Shown here in pieces: positions 43,367 to 54,100 of a stretch of 64,000 bases of DNA. The stretch covers positions 55,150 to 119,149 of the forward strand of contig DUMA01000018.1 in the NCBI GenBank assembly GCA_012840135.1. The letters run 5' to 3'. The notes under the pieces are model-generated. The model was not told where the DNA came from and did no database searches. It saw nothing but the letters and a program-made list of their open reading frames with translations. The position numbers and the translations under genes are program-made. The stretch comes from Thermoanaerobacterales bacterium (lineage in GTDB: Bacteria > Bacillota > Thermosediminibacteria > Thermosediminibacterales > Tepidanaerobacteraceae). The number at the start of each line of letters is the position of its first letter. Position 1 is the stretch's first letter.

Positions 43367-44617
43367 ATGAGTGATAGCATGGCTGCAAAGAAAATCTGGA
43401 TATTTAATCATTATGCAATAACGCCTGACATGTCGGGCGGCACGAGACATTATGATCTAGCAAAAGAATTGGTTAAATATGGATATGATGTAACAATCTT
43501 TGCTTCAGGGTTTGACCATATGACAAAGCGATATGTGAAAATTATTCCTGAAAAAAAATTCAGGATTGAAAGCTATGATAAAGTAAAATTTGTATGGATA
43601 AATACAATTCCCTACTATGGAAATGACTTTAATAGGATTAAAAATATGCTCTCTTATGCAATTAATGTAATAAGAATTGTCGGTAAATTCGAAAGACCCG
43701 ATATAATCATTGGCTCTTCCATGCATCCCTTTGCAGTAATTGCTGCCTGGTGGCTTTCTAAAAAATTTGGCTCAAGGTTCTTTTTCGAAGTAAGAGATTT
43801 GTGGCCCCAAACGGCTGTTGACATGAAGGCTTTAAAACCTTCATCGCCCATTGCACGTTTATTGTATGTATGGGAACAATTTATGTATAAAAAAGCTGAA
43901 AAAATAATTGTCCTGCTGCCCAATGCTGCTGATTACATAGCAAAGAAAGGTATCTCGAAAGATAAGATAGTATGGATTCCCAATGGAGTAGATTTATCAA
44001 GATACGACGACATGAATAATGAAAATATGGACATGGAAATATTGAAAATATTCGATGAATACAAGGATAAATTTAAAGTAGTGTATACGGGCGCCCATGG
44101 CCCAGCCAATGGGCTGGATATGGTTATAGATGCAGCAAAGTTAATGGAAGAGAAAGATGATAGTATTCAATTTTTATTAATCGGAGATGGACCGGAAAAA
44201 CAAAATTTGATAGATATGGCGAAAACGTTTTCACTTTCAAATATATGTTTTTTGGACCCAGTCCCTAAGTTATATATGCCACATGTTTTAAAAAAGGCTG
44301 ATTTATTACTACATTGTCTAAAACCGATGGATGTCTTTAAACATGGAATAAGCCCGAATAAAATGTTTGATTATTTGGCTAGCGGAAAACCTATTATTAT
44401 GTCAGTCAATGCTTCAAATAATATAGTCGAAGATGCAAGAGCTGGTATTTCAGTAAAATCCGGTGATCCGGAAGAACTTGTCAATGGGATATTGAAGCTT
44501 AAGAATATGTCTGAAGATGAAAGAAGGGCTATGGGTCTAAATGGATATGAATACGTAAAAAAATATTTCAGCACAGCCGTGTTAGCTGAAAAAATGATAA
44601 AAGAATTGAATCTATAA
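43367..44617 (+). CDS. Family 4 glycosyltransferase (WbuB-like)
   Basis: 416-residue GT4 enzyme similar to WbuB-type transferases that commonly accompany 2-epimerases. N-terminal IWIFNHYAITPDMSGGTRHY, FFEVRDLWPQTAVDM in the middle, and C-terminal IPNGVDLSRYD, FLLIGDGPEKQNL and GISPNKMFDYLASGKPI. The start could be ATG 43367 or ATG 43379; neither has a strong ribosome site. Follows the epimerase by one base. Confidence 0.88.
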   Translation: MSDSMAAKKIWIFNHYAITPDMSGGTRHYDLAKELVKYGYDVTIFASGFDHMTKRYVKIIPEKKFRIESYDKVKFVWINTIPYYGNDFNRIKNMLSYAINVIRIVGKFERPDIIIGSSMHPFAVIAAWWLSKKFGSRFFFEVRDLWPQTAVDMKALKPSSPIARLLYVWEQFMYKKAEKIIVLLPNAADYIAKKGISKDKIVWIPNGVDLSRYDDMNNENMDMEILKIFDEYKDKFKVVYTGAHGPANGLDMVIDAAKLMEEKDDSIQFLLIGDGPEKQNLIDMAKTFSLSNICFLDPVPKLYMPHVLKKADLLLHCLKPMDVFKHGISPNKMFDYLASGKPIIMSVNASNNIVEDARAGISVKSGDPEELVNGILKLKNMSEDERRAMGLNGYEYVKKYFSTAVLAEKMIKELNL

Positions 44618-44672
44618 ATCGGAAGAGTAATATAGTGACAATGCATTTTCTCATTTGAAAGGGAATGAGTAA

Positions 44673-45575
44673 ATGGCTGATGTCGATAAAAACTATGAAT
44701 ATGTTTTAAAAATTGATTTCGAAAAAAATAGTGAAAATCCAGAGAGAATCTTTTTATCATTGTATGAACTGATATATGCTTTTAGGGAATTAGATAAAAC
44801 TTTAGTAGAATCATTTTCGGTGAATATAGAGCCTATTTTGGTATTACAAGACATTCAACCAGGTTCAATAAGAACTATATTATATTCAATATTAAAAAAT
44901 ATAGATGATGAAGCTTTAATGAATTTGGATTGGAAGAAAATCATTGGCAATTTTCTTGTGAAAGCTAAACATGTAGTGATAAGATTTTTAGAAGATAAAA
45001 ATCAGATATCATCGATTGAACCAATAAATGAATTAGAAAAAAACATAGAAAAACTTGCTGTCGAAACTAATGTCCAGATTATTCCTTCGTACACTAAAGT
45101 ATCTACTAAAAAGCTCCTTGATTGTATATATTACTTATCCAAGGCGGTTCATAATCTTAGCGAAAACGATAAAGCTATATTGATAAGCAGTGAAGGAGAA
45201 GTTGAAATAAATAAAAAATTTTATATTACAGAGGAAACAATCAAAGAAATATTAAAAAGAAATGTCCATATTCAACAATCAGTTGGAACATTACTTATAA
45301 AAAAACCAGATTATTTAGGCCAATCAATGTGGGATGTACAATACAGAGGTAGGATAGTTCAGGCTAAGATTCTTGATTCAGAATGGGTATATAAATTTCA
45401 ACACAGGCAAGTGAATTTACTTCCCGGTGATTCAATTAGAGCATTAGTAAAAGAGGAGATAGTGTTAGGAGAAAACAATGAAGTGATTGAAGAGCATTAT
45501 TCTATATTAGAGATTTACAGTGTAATAAATAAATCTTCTCAAGATCAAAATTATGAACAACAGCAATTGTTTTAA
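44673..45575 (+). CDS. Uncharacterised protein, about 300 residues
   Basis: I do not recognise this protein. It has no membrane segment or signal peptide and is acidic and mixed alpha/beta. The N-terminal part (YEYVLKIDFEKNSENPERIF) is followed by a helical region, a charged middle, and a C-terminal 100 residues with beta character (GQSMWDVQYRGRIVQAKILD, LLPGDSIRALVKEEIVLG). ATG 44673 follows AAAGGGAATGAG. It lies between a glycosyltransferase and a convergent DUF2188 gene, and is not expected in a polysaccharide pathway. A phage, mobile or defence role is possible. Confidence 0.7.
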   Translation: MADVDKNYEYVLKIDFEKNSENPERIFLSLYELIYAFRELDKTLVESFSVNIEPILVLQDIQPGSIRTILYSILKNIDDEALMNLDWKKIIGNFLVKAKHVVIRFLEDKNQISSIEPINELEKNIEKLAVETNVQIIPSYTKVSTKKLLDCIYYLSKAVHNLSENDKAILISSEGEVEINKKFYITEETIKEILKRNVHIQQSVGTLLIKKPDYLGQSMWDVQYRGRIVQAKILDSEWVYKFQHRQVNLLPGDSIRALVKEEIVLGENNEVIEEHYSILEIYSVINKSSQDQNYEQQQLF

Positions 45576-45655
45576 TATGAACGCAGATAAAAATAGAGCT
45601 TCTTAAAAACGATAAAATTCCGGCTTTAAAATAAACCTGGTTTAGATAAAAAAAC

Positions 45656-45674
45656 CCAGCAGCTTTACTGCTGG
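45656..45674 (-). terminator. Terminator between convergent genes
   Basis: Stem CCAGCAG/CTGCTGG (45656-45662 with 45668-45674). On the minus strand it is followed by GGTTTTTTT, so it terminates the DUF2188 gene; the plus-strand side has a later T-run and may also work. Confidence 0.7.
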
Positions 45675-45692
45675 TAGGAAATAATTTTTTTT

Positions 45693-45914
45693 TCAACCTT
45701 TTGGTGGGTAAGGGTCGCTCCCATAAGAGCTCCTTTCTCTTATTTGACCGTTGGGCCTGTGGATAAACAGTTCAGATTGCTGATTTATAGCAATGTTCCT
45801 TGCTGCCAGTATGGCTTCTTCTTGGGTTCTATGAATTGATGTTACTCTTTGATTGCCCTCTCCACGCACAGCCCAGAATCCATCATGGGGAACGACATGT
45901 TGATTTTTAGCCAT
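45693..45914 (-). CDS. DUF2188 family protein
   Basis: 73-residue protein with the DUF2188 pattern: KNQHVVPHDGFWAVRGEGN, then HRTQEEAILAARNIAINQ, ELFIHRPNGQIRERSSYG and DPYPPKG. It is a small beta-rich domain with unknown function. AAGGAGGGATATA precedes ATG 45914. Oriented against the surrounding locus, so it is an insertion with its own promoter. Confidence 0.88.
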   Translation of the reverse strand: MAKNQHVVPHDGFWAVRGEGNQRVTSIHRTQEEAILAARNIAINQQSELFIHRPNGQIRERSSYGSDPYPPKG

Positions 45915-46060
45915 TATATCCCTCCTTTCTCAATATGTAGTATTTACATTAAAATTATAATACAATATATAGATAAAAACAACTGTTTATTATCAATCAA
46001 GAATAAATCCTTATGTTTTTTGCTTGAAGATTATAGAATTTAACAAATGTTTCTGTTATT

Positions 46061-46320
46061 GTTATCTTGGAAGCTATGGCGTCGGGGAAGCCTGTGATTG
46101 CTACTGATGTAAAGGGAAACAGGGATTTAATTCAAGATGGGTAAACGGCATATTGGTGTCGGTAAATGATATTGAGGCTACCGCAAAGGCTATTGACAGG
46201 TTAAGTGGTGATGAACGGCTGAGAGAAAGGATGGGCCGGGAAGGCAGGAGAATAATAGAAGATTTTTCGCTGGAAAATGTTTTGAAAGAGATGGATGAAA
46301 TATATAAGTCCTATATATAA
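46061..46320 (+). pseudogene. C-terminal fragment of a GT4 glycosyltransferase
   Basis: Reads VILEAMASGKPVIATDVKGN then RDLIQDG and a stop; after a frameshift at about 46140 it continues NGILVSVNDIEATAKAIDRL and ends RIIEDFSLENVLKEMDEIYK before TAA 46318. Only the last ~85 residues of the enzyme remain. The following membrane-protein gene starts 13 bases later. Confidence 0.8.
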
Positions 46321-46333
46321 AGAAGCGATAAAA

Positions 46334-47443
46334 ATGAGTAATGAAATGAGGAAACCTTTAAAACGAATATTGCTGAAGACATGGCCTAAAATTATAGTTG
46401 CTCTTGTCGGCGTTTTAATATATTTATCTGCAATTAGATTATCAGGAGATATTGAAGGTTTACTTGTGAATATTGCTGCCAGCCTTATTTCTATTCCCAT
46501 CATTTTTATAGCGTATGATTTATGGAATGAAAAAATCCACAGGGCCTTGAATGAGAATGTATACAGGTATGCCGAAAATGAAATAAGTCAGGTGATGCTT
46601 GAGATAAGAAGATATATGGAAATGTTTTTAAAAGGATTCTGTGTATATTTTGATGATGACGATATTGTACTTGAAGAAAGTGATCCCAATAATTTCATTT
46701 TAAAAATGAAGGATACATCGAAAATATTATATGATGAAGACAAAGACCCATATCAGTTAAAGTATCAGTTAGAGGATTATGATGAGGATGAGGATGATAG
46801 ATTCGATATATATGGTCTTGAAAAGGACACAGTCGTACCGGTTATTGAAGAAGTTCAATATTTAGGATATCAGGTTGTTGATATCGATTTAGAAGATATT
46901 GTTGAAAGTTTAAATGAATTACTGAAGAATTCCTTTATTATGGAGAGAATGGATGATGAAGAGGTCTCGGTAATAATTCATTTGTTAGAGGCTTTCAAGA
47001 TGTTACAAACCTTTGTGGAAGGCCATAGAGATGACTTGTTTTTGCGTACTGATTTGAAGGTTAAAGGATTTGTATGTAAAGTATCTGAGCCAAAAGAATC
47101 TCCAATAGGCACAGTGAAACTGTATTCTTTATATTACAGAGAAGAAGCTGATGTAAAGGAACAAGCCAGGGTAAAACAAACAAAGAAATCAATGCAGACA
47201 AAATCAAAAGAATCCACCAGAGAACCATCCTATGAACAATTGCTTGATGAAAAAATCCTGCCGAATGTTAAAGAAAATGTTAAAGAAAATGAATTATTAT
47301 CGGTGTATGTTGTTAACCCGGATTATTATATTATTTTCGGTGATTTAATAACTGAAATAATTGAATGCATACGTGATTGGCGGAAAACCAGAGCCGGTGC
47401 AGTTGTTACAGATTACGAATCCGGCCGTATTGGGTATTTGTAA
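46334..47443 (+). CDS. Uncharacterised membrane protein with two N-terminal helices
   Basis: 369 residues. Two hydrophobic segments lie near residues 15-35 (IIVALVGVLIYLSAIRL) and 42-63 (LLVNIAASLISIPIIFIAYDL). The rest is cytoplasmic and very acidic in the middle (a run of D and E around residues 145-165), then basic linkers (KQTKKSMQTKSKESTRE). I recognise no domain. ATG 46334 has a weak upstream signal. It could belong to the accessory segment with the neighbouring unknown genes. Confidence 0.65.
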   Translation: MSNEMRKPLKRILLKTWPKIIVALVGVLIYLSAIRLSGDIEGLLVNIAASLISIPIIFIAYDLWNEKIHRALNENVYRYAENEISQVMLEIRRYMEMFLKGFCVYFDDDDIVLEESDPNNFILKMKDTSKILYDEDKDPYQLKYQLEDYDEDEDDRFDIYGLEKDTVVPVIEEVQYLGYQVVDIDLEDIVESLNELLKNSFIMERMDDEEVSVIIHLLEAFKMLQTFVEGHRDDLFLRTDLKVKGFVCKVSEPKESPIGTVKLYSLYYREEADVKEQARVKQTKKSMQTKSKESTREPSYEQLLDEKILPNVKENVKENELLSVYVVNPDYYIIFGDLITEIIECIRDWRKTRAGAVVTDYESGRIGYL

Positions 47444-47480
47444 ATATTTGCGCATTTATTAGTTCCCATGTGGTGGAAGA

Positions 47481-47663
47481 ATGCCTGGTGGCCGGGTTGA
47501 AGTAATTATTGTAAAAAACCTTTCAAGCGGGAAGAATGAGAACATACCTGAAAGAATGCCACTCTATCAGGTGGTCGTAGCGTACGTAAGCATAAGTCAT
47601 GATTCGTTAATATTTAAGAAAAATTCTAAAGTAGTGAATCTAATGAGAGGAGGGGCTATATAG
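47481..47663 (+). CDS. Small uncharacterised protein
   Basis: 60 residues, no known domain; basic, with beta-rich stretches (YQVVVAYVSISHDSLIF). GGTGGAAG lies before ATG 47481, and the stop is one base from the next start, which suggests co-translation with the 200-residue protein. Confidence 0.4.
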   Translation: MPGGRVEVIIVKNLSSGKNENIPERMPLYQVVVAYVSISHDSLIFKKNSKVVNLMRGGAI

Positions 47664-47664
47664 G

Positions 47665-48267
47665 ATGCGTCTAGCATCACTATATAAATTTTACCAATCG
47701 CATTTTGGGTATAAATCTGTTGCGGATAGACAGAGAATAGCTTTTGGAAGGGCCGTAGCAGATTGTATGCGTGTTCTCCGAGATGTATACAGAGATCAGG
47801 ATCTCTCACCTGTCTTTCAATATCATGAAAGTCTTTATGCACGGCAACTTACCTTACAGTTTTTGGATAATCTCATGAGAATGGTGCAAGAACGTTTCGA
47901 TAACATTTTTAAAAATTTGATATATTACGAACACGAAATTGTGATTGATGAACAGTATTTGGTACAAACTCGAAGGAGAGGGTTGCAGATTGCAAGTCCT
48001 TTTCTTTGGAACCAGGGTAGAAAAGAGATTATATTTCTTACTTTTTCTGCTCCTAACAATATATTTCAAGAGTTGGGAGTTTTTATCACCCTGGCCGAGA
48101 CTTTAAGCAAAAGACAGATTCCAGTGGTTGGGGTGAAGGAATATACATACTGGGATATAGCAAACGCGTCAGAGTGCAGTGGTGCCCGTTCCGATGTAAT
48201 ACCAGCTACTGTAGTCGCAGTTATAGAAACATGCAACAGCTTTATGAAAGATAAAACTTTCCCCTGA
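47665..48267 (+). CDS. Uncharacterised protein, about 200 residues
   Basis: Soluble protein of unknown family. The first half is helical and Arg-rich (RIAFGRAVADCMRVLRDVYR, YARQLTLQFLDNLMRMVQER); the second has beta/alpha character (GRKEIIFLTFSAPNNIFQEL, KRQIPVVGVKEYTYWDIANA). GGAGG lies upstream of ATG 47665, partly in the previous gene. A 32-base stretch of its 5' end is repeated at 50136-50167. No motif allows a functional call. Confidence 0.6.
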   Translation: MRLASLYKFYQSHFGYKSVADRQRIAFGRAVADCMRVLRDVYRDQDLSPVFQYHESLYARQLTLQFLDNLMRMVQERFDNIFKNLIYYEHEIVIDEQYLVQTRRRGLQIASPFLWNQGRKEIIFLTFSAPNNIFQELGVFITLAETLSKRQIPVVGVKEYTYWDIANASECSGARSDVIPATVVAVIETCNSFMKDKTFP

Positions 48268-48329
48268 CTTAAAAAAACAGACCTTATCGATAGGGGGGGC
48301 CAAAACGGCAGCGGTAAATATTATTTCTG

Positions 48330-48542
48330 GTGCCCAATATATTTCAAAACTCTAAAGAACTTGATGAATTATATTGTGAACTTATAAAGGAATTTGAGTC
48401 AGATAGCGAATGCGGTAATTTTGAAAGTTATAATAACCTTAGAATGGTTACAAACAAAATGCAAATGGCCGGAAATATATACTGGTGGTTTTCTACACAT
48501 TTTTGTAAATCAAAGGATGTAATTGCAAGGAGCTTAGAATAA
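48330..48542 (+). CDS. Possible small uncharacterised protein
   Basis: 70 residues from GTG 48330: acidic N-terminal half (LDELYCELIKEFESDSECGN) and an aromatic end (NIYWWFSTHFCKS). No good ribosome site. May be a real small gene or a remnant. Confidence 0.3.
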   Translation: MPNIFQNSKELDELYCELIKEFESDSECGNFESYNNLRMVTNKMQMAGNIYWWFSTHFCKSKDVIARSLE

Positions 48543-48646
48543 AAATTTTAAGACCAAAAAAGGGAATCTGATTTCAATATAGAATATTTATAAGGTTAGT
48601 CTTAATAAAAAAAGTGCGGTAAGTGTTTCAATGGGAGAGGAAATTC

Positions 48647-50053
48647 ATGCTGGAAAAAAGAGTGGGAACTATTCATCATATTGTTATTGCGTTAATAGAT
48701 GCATTTTTAGTGAATCTGGGCTATTATTTGGCTTTTCAGTTTAGGTTTGAAAATATTCCGGCTGCAAACTTTACGGATTATGTAAGATTGATTCCCTGGA
48801 TTATTATAATGGCATTTGTTATATTCAAGGTATATGGGCTGTATGATATAGAGCGGAAGACTTTTACCGAGCTCTTATTTTCTGTCGTCCTGTCATTAAT
48901 CATGATCATGGTGTTTACCATGGCATTGACCTTCTTTTACAGGGGTTTCGCATTCCCGCGAAGCGTATTTGCGATTGGTGCAGTGATTCAAGTAATCCTC
49001 ATTGCTTTATGGAAAGGTATTTGCCTGATAGTAATAAAACATCTTCATGGAGTGCAGAAAGTTCTGCTGGTAGGCTCAAGAGAAGAAGCTTATAAAGTGG
49101 CTCGAAAGTTTCAGGATATGTCACGAGGCTGGTTTGAGGCTAAGTACATAATAGATGAGGAAAATATTAATCATATAACAGATGCCATTTCAATGGTGGA
49201 TATAGTTTGTTTATGCCCGGGGCTTTCGCAGGAGTTGAAAAATGAGATTTCGGTGATGGCCCTTGAAAAGAGAAGGAAGATTTTCCTCATCCCTGAACTT
49301 TATGAGGTTTTTCTTGCCAAATCTTCATCTACTCAGATCGGCGATATTCCTGTCTTTGAATTGATTGACCTCACTCTTACTGCAGAACAAATGATTATAA
49401 AAAGAATTCTAGATGTTATTGTATCTATCATAGGACTGATAATTTCTTTTCCAATAATGTTATTGATTGCAATTCTAATAAAGTTAACTTCCCCCGGTCC
49501 GGTGTTTTATACTCAGGAACGAGTGGGGCTTTTTGGTAAAACATTTATGCTGTATAAATTCAGAACCATGATAAATAATGCGGAGAAATTCACCGGGCCG
49601 GTGTTAGCTACTGATAAGGATCCCAGGATAACACCTGTAGGGAGTATCCTCAGAGCTACACGCTTAGATGAGCTTCCCCAGTTGATAAATGTCTTCAAGG
49701 GTGAGATGAGCATTGTGGGGCCTAGGCCTGAAAGGCCTTTTTTCGTAAAACAGTTCAAACAGGAAAATCCCCACTATAAATACCGTCACATAGTTAAGCC
49801 CGGCATTACGGGTCTTGCTCAGGTGCTGGGCAGGTATAGCACCAGTGCTGACGATAAGCTCAGATATGACCTTATATACATACGAAATTATTCTTTTTTA
49901 CTGGATTTGAGAATATTATTCTTAACTATTAAGGTGGTTTTCATGAAGGATAGCTCTAAAGGGCTTAATGAATCGGAGGATTGTGAGAATTCGCTTTTGG
50001 CCGGTATCGAAATAATTACGCATGATAATATAGCGGCGGCCAGAGAGAAGTAA
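48647..50053 (+). CDS. Polyprenyl-phosphate sugar-1-phosphate transferase (initiating enzyme)
   Basis: 468-residue membrane enzyme that loads the first sugar phosphate onto undecaprenyl phosphate. N-terminal four membrane helices (residues 10-130) and a CoA-binding-like domain, a further helix near 255-280, then the catalytic domain: KFRTMINNAEKFTGPV, RATRLDELPQLINVFKGEMS, IVGPRPERPFF and HIVKPGITGLAQVLGRYSTS. ATG 48647 follows GGGAGAGG. The C-terminal 30 residues extend beyond the usual end; their last coding bases are copied at 62992-63020. Confidence 0.9.
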   Translation: MLEKRVGTIHHIVIALIDAFLVNLGYYLAFQFRFENIPAANFTDYVRLIPWIIIMAFVIFKVYGLYDIERKTFTELLFSVVLSLIMIMVFTMALTFFYRGFAFPRSVFAIGAVIQVILIALWKGICLIVIKHLHGVQKVLLVGSREEAYKVARKFQDMSRGWFEAKYIIDEENINHITDAISMVDIVCLCPGLSQELKNEISVMALEKRRKIFLIPELYEVFLAKSSSTQIGDIPVFELIDLTLTAEQMIIKRILDVIVSIIGLIISFPIMLLIAILIKLTSPGPVFYTQERVGLFGKTFMLYKFRTMINNAEKFTGPVLATDKDPRITPVGSILRATRLDELPQLINVFKGEMSIVGPRPERPFFVKQFKQENPHYKYRHIVKPGITGLAQVLGRYSTSADDKLRYDLIYIRNYSFLLDLRILFLTIKVVFMKDSSKGLNESEDCENSLLAGIEIITHDNIAAAREK

Positions 50054-50135
50054 GATATATTTAAAACGCAGAAGGAACAACATACAAAAATTTTTATGAA
50101 ATAAGAACAATTTAAATAGAATTAAAAGAAACATT

Positions 50136-50167
50136 TCGCACTTTGGATATATATCTGTTGCGGATAG
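50136..50167 (+). pseudogene. Short copy of the 47.7-kb unknown gene's 5' part
   Basis: Matches 47698-47729 at 29 of 32 positions, coding for HFGY-SVAD. It is all that remains of a second copy, placed just upstream of the nuclease-helicase pair. Confidence 0.6.
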
Positions 50168-50227
50168 TTGCTTTATTAAGAATATAGTATTTGTAAAAAA
50201 ATTGCTATAAATGTAAAGGGGATAAAA

Positions 50228-51100
50228 ATGCCTGGCTTTGTCTGTAAAAAGAGAGGAATAATAAATGGCTTTGAGGTTGCTCTTTTTGAATTAGATTCAA
50301 ATAATCAAAAAGAACAAATGTTAAAGCTCGAAGAACATTTAAAAAATAAAATTAGAAAAATGAAATTGCATAATCCTGATGAATATAGGGCTTTTCTTCA
50401 AGTTCCGGGGGTAATTCAAAGTGAATTTTTGGAAAAAATTTTAAGCCAGATAAAGAGAATAAATGTTCCAACAAAAACTAAAAATCAATGGTTTGATGTA
50501 AGAAGAAGTAGGGTAACCGAGTTTATGGCACAGTGCTTGCTAGAAAGGGAATATAACTGCATTTTTTATGAAGCGGCAGATAAAAGAATAAATACAGATG
50601 TTGTCAATAGGGATAAGCATACGCCGGGCATCGATGTCACAGGAATTTATCATAATAATAAAGACTTTAAATTTGTTGCTTGCGAAGTCAAGGCTTCTAA
50701 AGGGGATGTTCCATGCGAAGAGGCAAAATCACTTCTAACTGATATATATAAAGGATATACTAATGAAGAAGAAAGATTATCCAAAGACATATTACAGTAT
50801 TATAATGATTTGAGTGCGGCTCAAATAGATGATATTTTAATAAAAGATATATTAGGTTTTTTAATTAAACTTATAAATGTTTCATCTTCTCATGAAGAAC
50901 TTATAAAAAATGTAATCTTTTTTCCATTCTTAATTAGATATAACCCTAAAATTATAGAACATAATACGCTTGAAGATTTTGCAGAGTTCAAGATAGAAGA
51001 TATGAAGGGAATCGACATAAAAGGCGTTATATGGGCTTTTAATAAAGATATAAATACTTTTGCTAATGATTTATATGATGAGGTGCTGGCCAATGGTTAA
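50228..51100 (+). CDS. PD-(D/E)XK nuclease-like protein, partner of helicase
   Basis: 290 residues, soluble. The centre carries a readable PD-(D/E)XK site: HTPGIDVTGIY with Asp136 and FKFVACEVKASKG with Glu153 and Lys155; an upstream helix (RVTEFMAQCLLERE) supplies a usual conserved Glu. The arrangement before a large helicase gene recalls HamA of the Hachiman defence system and other nuclease-helicase pairs. The N-terminal ~90 residues and C-terminal ~100 residues are unassigned. ATG 50228 follows AAAGGGGAT. The gene overlaps the helicase gene by 8 bases. Confidence 0.7.
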   Translation: MPGFVCKKRGIINGFEVALFELDSNNQKEQMLKLEEHLKNKIRKMKLHNPDEYRAFLQVPGVIQSEFLEKILSQIKRINVPTKTKNQWFDVRRSRVTEFMAQCLLEREYNCIFYEAADKRINTDVVNRDKHTPGIDVTGIYHNNKDFKFVACEVKASKGDVPCEEAKSLLTDIYKGYTNEEERLSKDILQYYNDLSAAQIDDILIKDILGFLIKLINVSSSHEELIKNVIFFPFLIRYNPKIIEHNTLEDFAEFKIEDMKGIDIKGVIWAFNKDINTFANDLYDEVLANG

Positions 51101-54100
51101 ATCTTACAATGATATAATAATCAATTTGGCCAACATATTAGATAAAAAATCTGGTGATGTGGCTGAAGTCATAAAACTTCTGGAAAAATGTGAAGTAGAT
51201 GGCTTGAAGCAACTACTGGACGAAACTTTTGTTCCCCGCATTTCATCTGATAATTATAAAGATATTTCATTGAAGCTGGATGCTATTTCATCTTTAATAT
51301 ACATCCTACATCATAATCCGAAGTTAAATAATACTACAGCAAAAATAAAAGGCGAAAAAGGCAAAGATGTCCTAAAAACACTTTATAATGTAGCCTTTGA
51401 ACTAAGTATAAATAAATTTATTTTAAAAAAAGAAATGCTGAATATTGAACGTCTTTTTATACTTACATTAGTCTCATTTTATGGTTTATTGGCTGATAAG
51501 CAGACGATTAGCGATATTTTTATAAAAAAATATATTGATGACCTGATAAAATCTGTTTCACACGAAGAAAACCTTATAAAAAGACTTGAAGCTTTTATAT
51601 ACATTGCTCTTATCACTTTAACAATAAAGATAGACAGTAAAAGTGCTTTAGATAATTTAGATAGAGTAATAAATGATGTGGAGTATATGCTTGGCTTGGT
51701 GCAGCAATCAGAAATCGACAAAGAAAGCATAGATATGGAAAAGGCATTTCTTATTGCAGGGTTGGCGAACATCATATATATTACAAAAATAGTTAAGACT
51801 TACCTTTTTACAGGGAAAGTTGAAAGTAATGAACGTGCTAATATTTATTCTTATATTGACAAATATTGTTATAATGCCAACAAATTATTAAAGGAAACTA
51901 AGGAAGAGAATATCAAAAAAACCGCAAATTTACTTAAATATACCCTTGAACAAATTTGTAGGAATTCCATTTGGTCTTTTGCAGATCGTTCGCCTGTTAT
52001 TAAAAAATTCTTTATTAAAAGTCTTGAATCAGAGGAAGATTTTATATATACATTACTACCTTCACAGCGAGATTCTATATTGGATATTTTAACAGCCAAA
52101 AGAAGCATAGTTATAAATATGCCCACAAGCTCCGGGAAATCATTGTTAGCCGAATTATACATCCTTTTCACTATGCATAATTATAAAACGGAAGATTTTG
52201 AACCTACGGTATGTTATGTTGTACCAACCAATGCGTTGATTAATCAGGTTAATAGAAAATTAAAAGAAGATTTTGCTGGTTTCAATTTCACTATAGAAAC
52301 GGTTTTACCTTTTTATGATATTGATGAAATAGAGGCAAATATCCTCAATTTAAAACATATTCATATTTTGATTACAACACCTGAAAAACTTGATCTTTTA
52401 ATTAGGCAGGAACATCCCGCATTAAACAATTTAAAGCTTATTATTCTGGACGAGGCGCATAATATAGCAGACAAAGAAAGAGGCTCAAAGTTCGAGCTTT
52501 TATTAGCGTTGATTAAACAAAAACGCAGAGATGTAAATTTTTTCCTTATGAGTCCTTTTATTAAGAATGCTGATAAAATAGCTGAATGGCTGGGAGATAC
52601 TCAGCAAGATTCGAAGATGATATCACTGCAGTGGTCACCTACCAAACAGTATATAGGATGCAATTTATTAAAGAATAATAGTAATAAAAGTGTAGTAGTT
52701 TATTATCCTTCTCCAAGCAATAATATAATAAAGGAAAAGGTCGAGGTTCTGGTAAATCCAAACATAAAAAAATTGAAGGATTATCTTGGCGAAGAATCGG
52801 TTAACAAATATGTAAAAAATATTGCTTTAATAGAAAAATATATTAAAATAGGTAGTGTTTTAATATTGTGTGAAGGTCCCGGCACATGTGAAAAGATGGC
52901 AAAGAAATGCTATGAATATTTAAAGGATACTGGCCTGCTGTGTGATAATAGCGAAAATGAGGAAATTAAAAAAGCGATAGAGCTTATAAGATTAGAGACG
53001 ACTGAAGATAATCCTTTAGTAGATTACATAACAAGGGGCATAACGTATCATCATGCCAGAATGTCATCTCTTGTAAAGGAAGAGATTGAAAATCTTATAA
53101 ACAACGGTTTGATAAAAATTATATGTGCAACTACTACATTGGCGCAAGGCATGAATTTTCCAATAACAACAGTTATCTTTAGCACTGTCGCATTTAGAAA
53201 TGAGCATGATGAAGAAAGTAATTTATTAACAAATGCTCAATTTTGGAACATCGCAGGCAGGGCCGGAAGAGCGTATAAGGATAAAGAGGGCCACATAATT
53301 ACACCTTTTATTAATGTTTCGCAGAAAAAGACAGGAGAAATAATTGAGAGATATATAAAAGGCGGTATAGAGGAAATATCGTCAACCCTGGCGGATTTTT
53401 TTGATAAGATAGGTGATTATGTAGATTTTAATCATAGCCTTATTGAAAAAAATGCGGCTGCATCCAATTTTCTGCAGTATTTAAATCACATTGTAAATGT
53501 TGCATATGACTATAATATCAATAATATCGATATTTCAACAATAAGAAGCATATTGGATACATCGTTGTTTTACAAAGAGCAAGAATACGAACAGGGTTTT
53601 ATAGAGGTTCAGGATAAAATAAATAGATTTGCTAGAAGATATATTGAACATCTGCAAAAACATGATAAGAGATCCCTTAAAACAGCGGATAAATTTGGAA
53701 TAAGTGACATAAGTTATAGGGCATTTAAGAAGGTATTAAATGATTTTATTAAAGATATTTATTCGATTCACGGGAAAGAAAAGGCAGATGAATTTATTAA
53801 AGTATCAAATATAATATTAAAGTCGCAAAATTATTATAGGCTTGCAGATGTCATCAAGATAATATCAAAAATTCCGGAAATAAAATTGTGTATGTTTGAG
53901 CATGGTTCGTTAAATTCTGAAAATATCGCAAAAGTAATTATTGGGTGGGTAAATGGGAAAAAAGTAAGTGAGATAGCAAAAGAAATCAAATATGATGGAG
54001 ATTTTGATGAAATACTGGGAAAATGCTATCAATATATAAATGGAAGACTTAAATCGTTTGTACCATGGGGTATCTCCCTATATCAATATTTGACTCATGA

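Noticed and set aside
45849..46043. 64-codon plus-strand frame opposite the DUF2188 gene
   Set aside because: It is mainly antisense to the 5' end and promoter of the DUF2188 gene, without ribosome site.
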